A DNA stretch of 25,107 bases from NCBI GenBank assembly GCA_027009605.1, contig JALVCY010000502.1:1-25107 (forward strand). The letters are read 5' to 3'. The position numbers were made by a program, and so were the translations under genes. Origin of the DNA: Saprospiraceae bacterium. Its GTDB lineage: Bacteria > Bacteroidota > Bacteroidia > Chitinophagales > Saprospiraceae. Shown here in pieces: positions 24,716 through 25,107 of the stretch (its first letter is position 1; each line of letters starts with the position of its first letter). Below the pieces are notes generated by a model that saw only the letters and a program-made list of their open reading frames with translations, was not told the DNA's origin and made no database searches.

Positions 24716-24748
24716 TTTGCAAATAACGACCAAAAGGCTTTATCTTTG
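24716..24748 (+). promoter_or_regulatory. Strong Bacteroidota promoter driving the tRNA-like RNA
   Basis: TTTG at 24716-24719 and TATCTTTG at 24741-24748 with a 21-nt spacer, an exact TTTG/TAnnTTTG arrangement. Transcription would begin near 24753, about 58 nt before the tRNA-like body. The leader contains a 6-bp hairpin TTCCAA/TTGGAA (24771-24786). Confidence 0.65.
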
Positions 24749-24810
24749 TGTTATCGAAAGAGACAAACACTTCCAAAAAGTTGGAATCTAATGTGATACT
24801 CTTTCCACCT

Positions 24811-24959
24811 TGTGGGGTGATGAAATTGGCAGACATGCCCTCTTGTCTCGGGGGTGAAGATAAGGGATAAACCCTTTTCAGAAAAGATGAGGTCACCGAC
24901 CTTGTTTTTTCTGGAGTGTGGCTAACCGCTTCGTGAAGGTTCGAATCCTTCTCCCACAG
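24811..24959 (+). ncRNA. tRNA-like RNA with leucine-type D arm and three-hairpin insert
   Basis: The acceptor stem pairs TGTGGGG (24811-24817) with TCCCACA (24952-24958), with G at the discriminator and no encoded CCA. The D arm is ATG/CAT around AAATTGGCAGA, a leucine-tRNA-like loop. An anticodon-like arm CCCTC-TTGTCTC-GGGGG (24838-24854) shows GTC at 34-36 but an unusual pyrimidine at 37. The T arm is GAAGG-TTCGAAT-CCTTC (24935-24951). Between the last two arms lie about 80 nt instead of a 5-20-nt variable region: hairpin AAGGG/CCCTT (24862-24876), a 15-bp hairpin with loop CACCG (24879-24913), and GTGG/CCGC (24918-24929). Bacterial splicing is not expected: the insert is too short for a known group I intron. 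A second copy begins at 25070. Function unknown. Confidence 0.7.
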
Positions 24960-24968
24960 CAAATTTTT

Positions 24969-25048
24969 CGGTGTAGCGATGTAGCGGTGTAACGGTTTAG
25001 CGGTGTAACGGTTTAGCGGTGTAACGGTATCGCAGTATGACGGTGACT
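24969..25048 (+). repeat. 16-bp tandem repeat made of TARYGGTR octamers
   Basis: Five 16-bp units starting at 24969, 24985, 25001, 25017 and 25033; the second and third are identical (CGGTGTAACGGTTTAG) and the outer ones degenerate. Each unit is two octamers of the same family as 10684-10724. The array fills most of the gap between the two tRNA-like copies. Confidence 0.85.
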
Positions 25049-25069
25049 GCTACATGATAATATCAACAA

Positions 25070-25107
25070 TGTGGGGTGATGAAATTGGCAGACATGCCCT
25101 CTTGTCT
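25070..25107 (+). ncRNA. Second tRNA-like RNA copy, truncated by the window end
   Basis: Identical over all 38 visible bases to 24811-24848, from the first base of the predicted acceptor stem into the anticodon-like loop. The identity starts exactly at the predicted RNA 5' end and the flanks differ. No separate TAnnTTTG box lies before it, so it may be cotranscribed with the first copy. Confidence 0.65.

Noticed and set aside
24811..24959. Group I intron in a leucine tRNA
   Set aside because: The insert is about 80 nt, far below the size of a group I intron core, and lies in the variable region rather than the anticodon loop where such introns are found.
24708..24962. 84-codon minus-strand frame
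   Set aside because: It is the antisense of the tRNA-like RNA; its first residues come from the T arm and acceptor stem, a common artefact over tRNA genes.
24969..25048. CRISPR array
   Set aside because: Units are contiguous 16-bp tandem repeats without unique spacers and no cas genes are present.

Overview
The window comes from a Bacteroidota chromosome, most likely a Saprospiria-like environmental lineage. Three things support this. Secreted proteins end in type IX secretion (T9SS) sorting domains or carry PKD and SprB repeats. Many starts are preceded by the phylum's TAnnTTTG -7 promoter box rather than a Shine-Dalgarno sequence. There is also a mevalonate-pathway cluster of Bacteroidota type: a GYDIA-family GHMP kinase, class II HMG-CoA reductase and type 2 isopentenyl-diphosphate isomerase. 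The genus assignment is inference.

Layout: 1-2819 (-) is the N-terminal part of a giant PKD-repeat surface protein, running off the left edge. 2964-3746 (+) is a secreted pappalysin-type (M43) metalloprotease closed by a 43-bp palindrome. 3924-7749 (-) holds GYDIA kinase, HMG-CoA reductase, IDI-2 and TadA. 8099-10255 (+) is a Prc/Ctp tail-specific protease. 10256-11194 is a 939-bp gene-free stretch of degenerate repeats between convergent genes. 11195-16224 (-) holds a LolC/E-type permease, a large secreted protein of unknown function and a CE7-like acetyl esterase. 16325-18256 (+) is a T9SS-secreted repeat protein. 18253-18887 is a convergent intergenic region with two copies of a TIR-bearing small element and two terminators. 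18884-20263 (-) belongs to the tryptophanase/tyrosine phenol-lyase family, with active-site residues matching tyrosine phenol-lyase. 20559-24470 (-) holds a Sad-like succinate-semialdehyde dehydrogenase, a T9SS-secreted beta-helix protein and a small lipoprotein.

The right end is the most unusual part. A strong Bacteroidota promoter is followed by a roughly 149-nt tRNA-like RNA: leucine-type D arm, canonical T arm, 7-bp acceptor stem, and an insert of three hairpins where a variable arm should be. A second copy, identical over its 38 visible nucleotides, begins 259 bp downstream and is cut by the window end, so this looks like a tandem array. An array of degenerate 8-mers (consensus TARYGGTR) separates the copies, and the same 8-mer family occurs near 10.7 kb.

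Functionally, the mevalonate cluster supplies isopentenyl and dimethylallyl diphosphate. The exported proteins (M43 protease, CE7-like esterase, beta-helix, PKD protein) suggest a polymer-degrading, surface-active lifestyle. The lyase would release pyruvate, ammonia and phenol from tyrosine. No phage, integrase, transposase, CRISPR or rRNA is visible.
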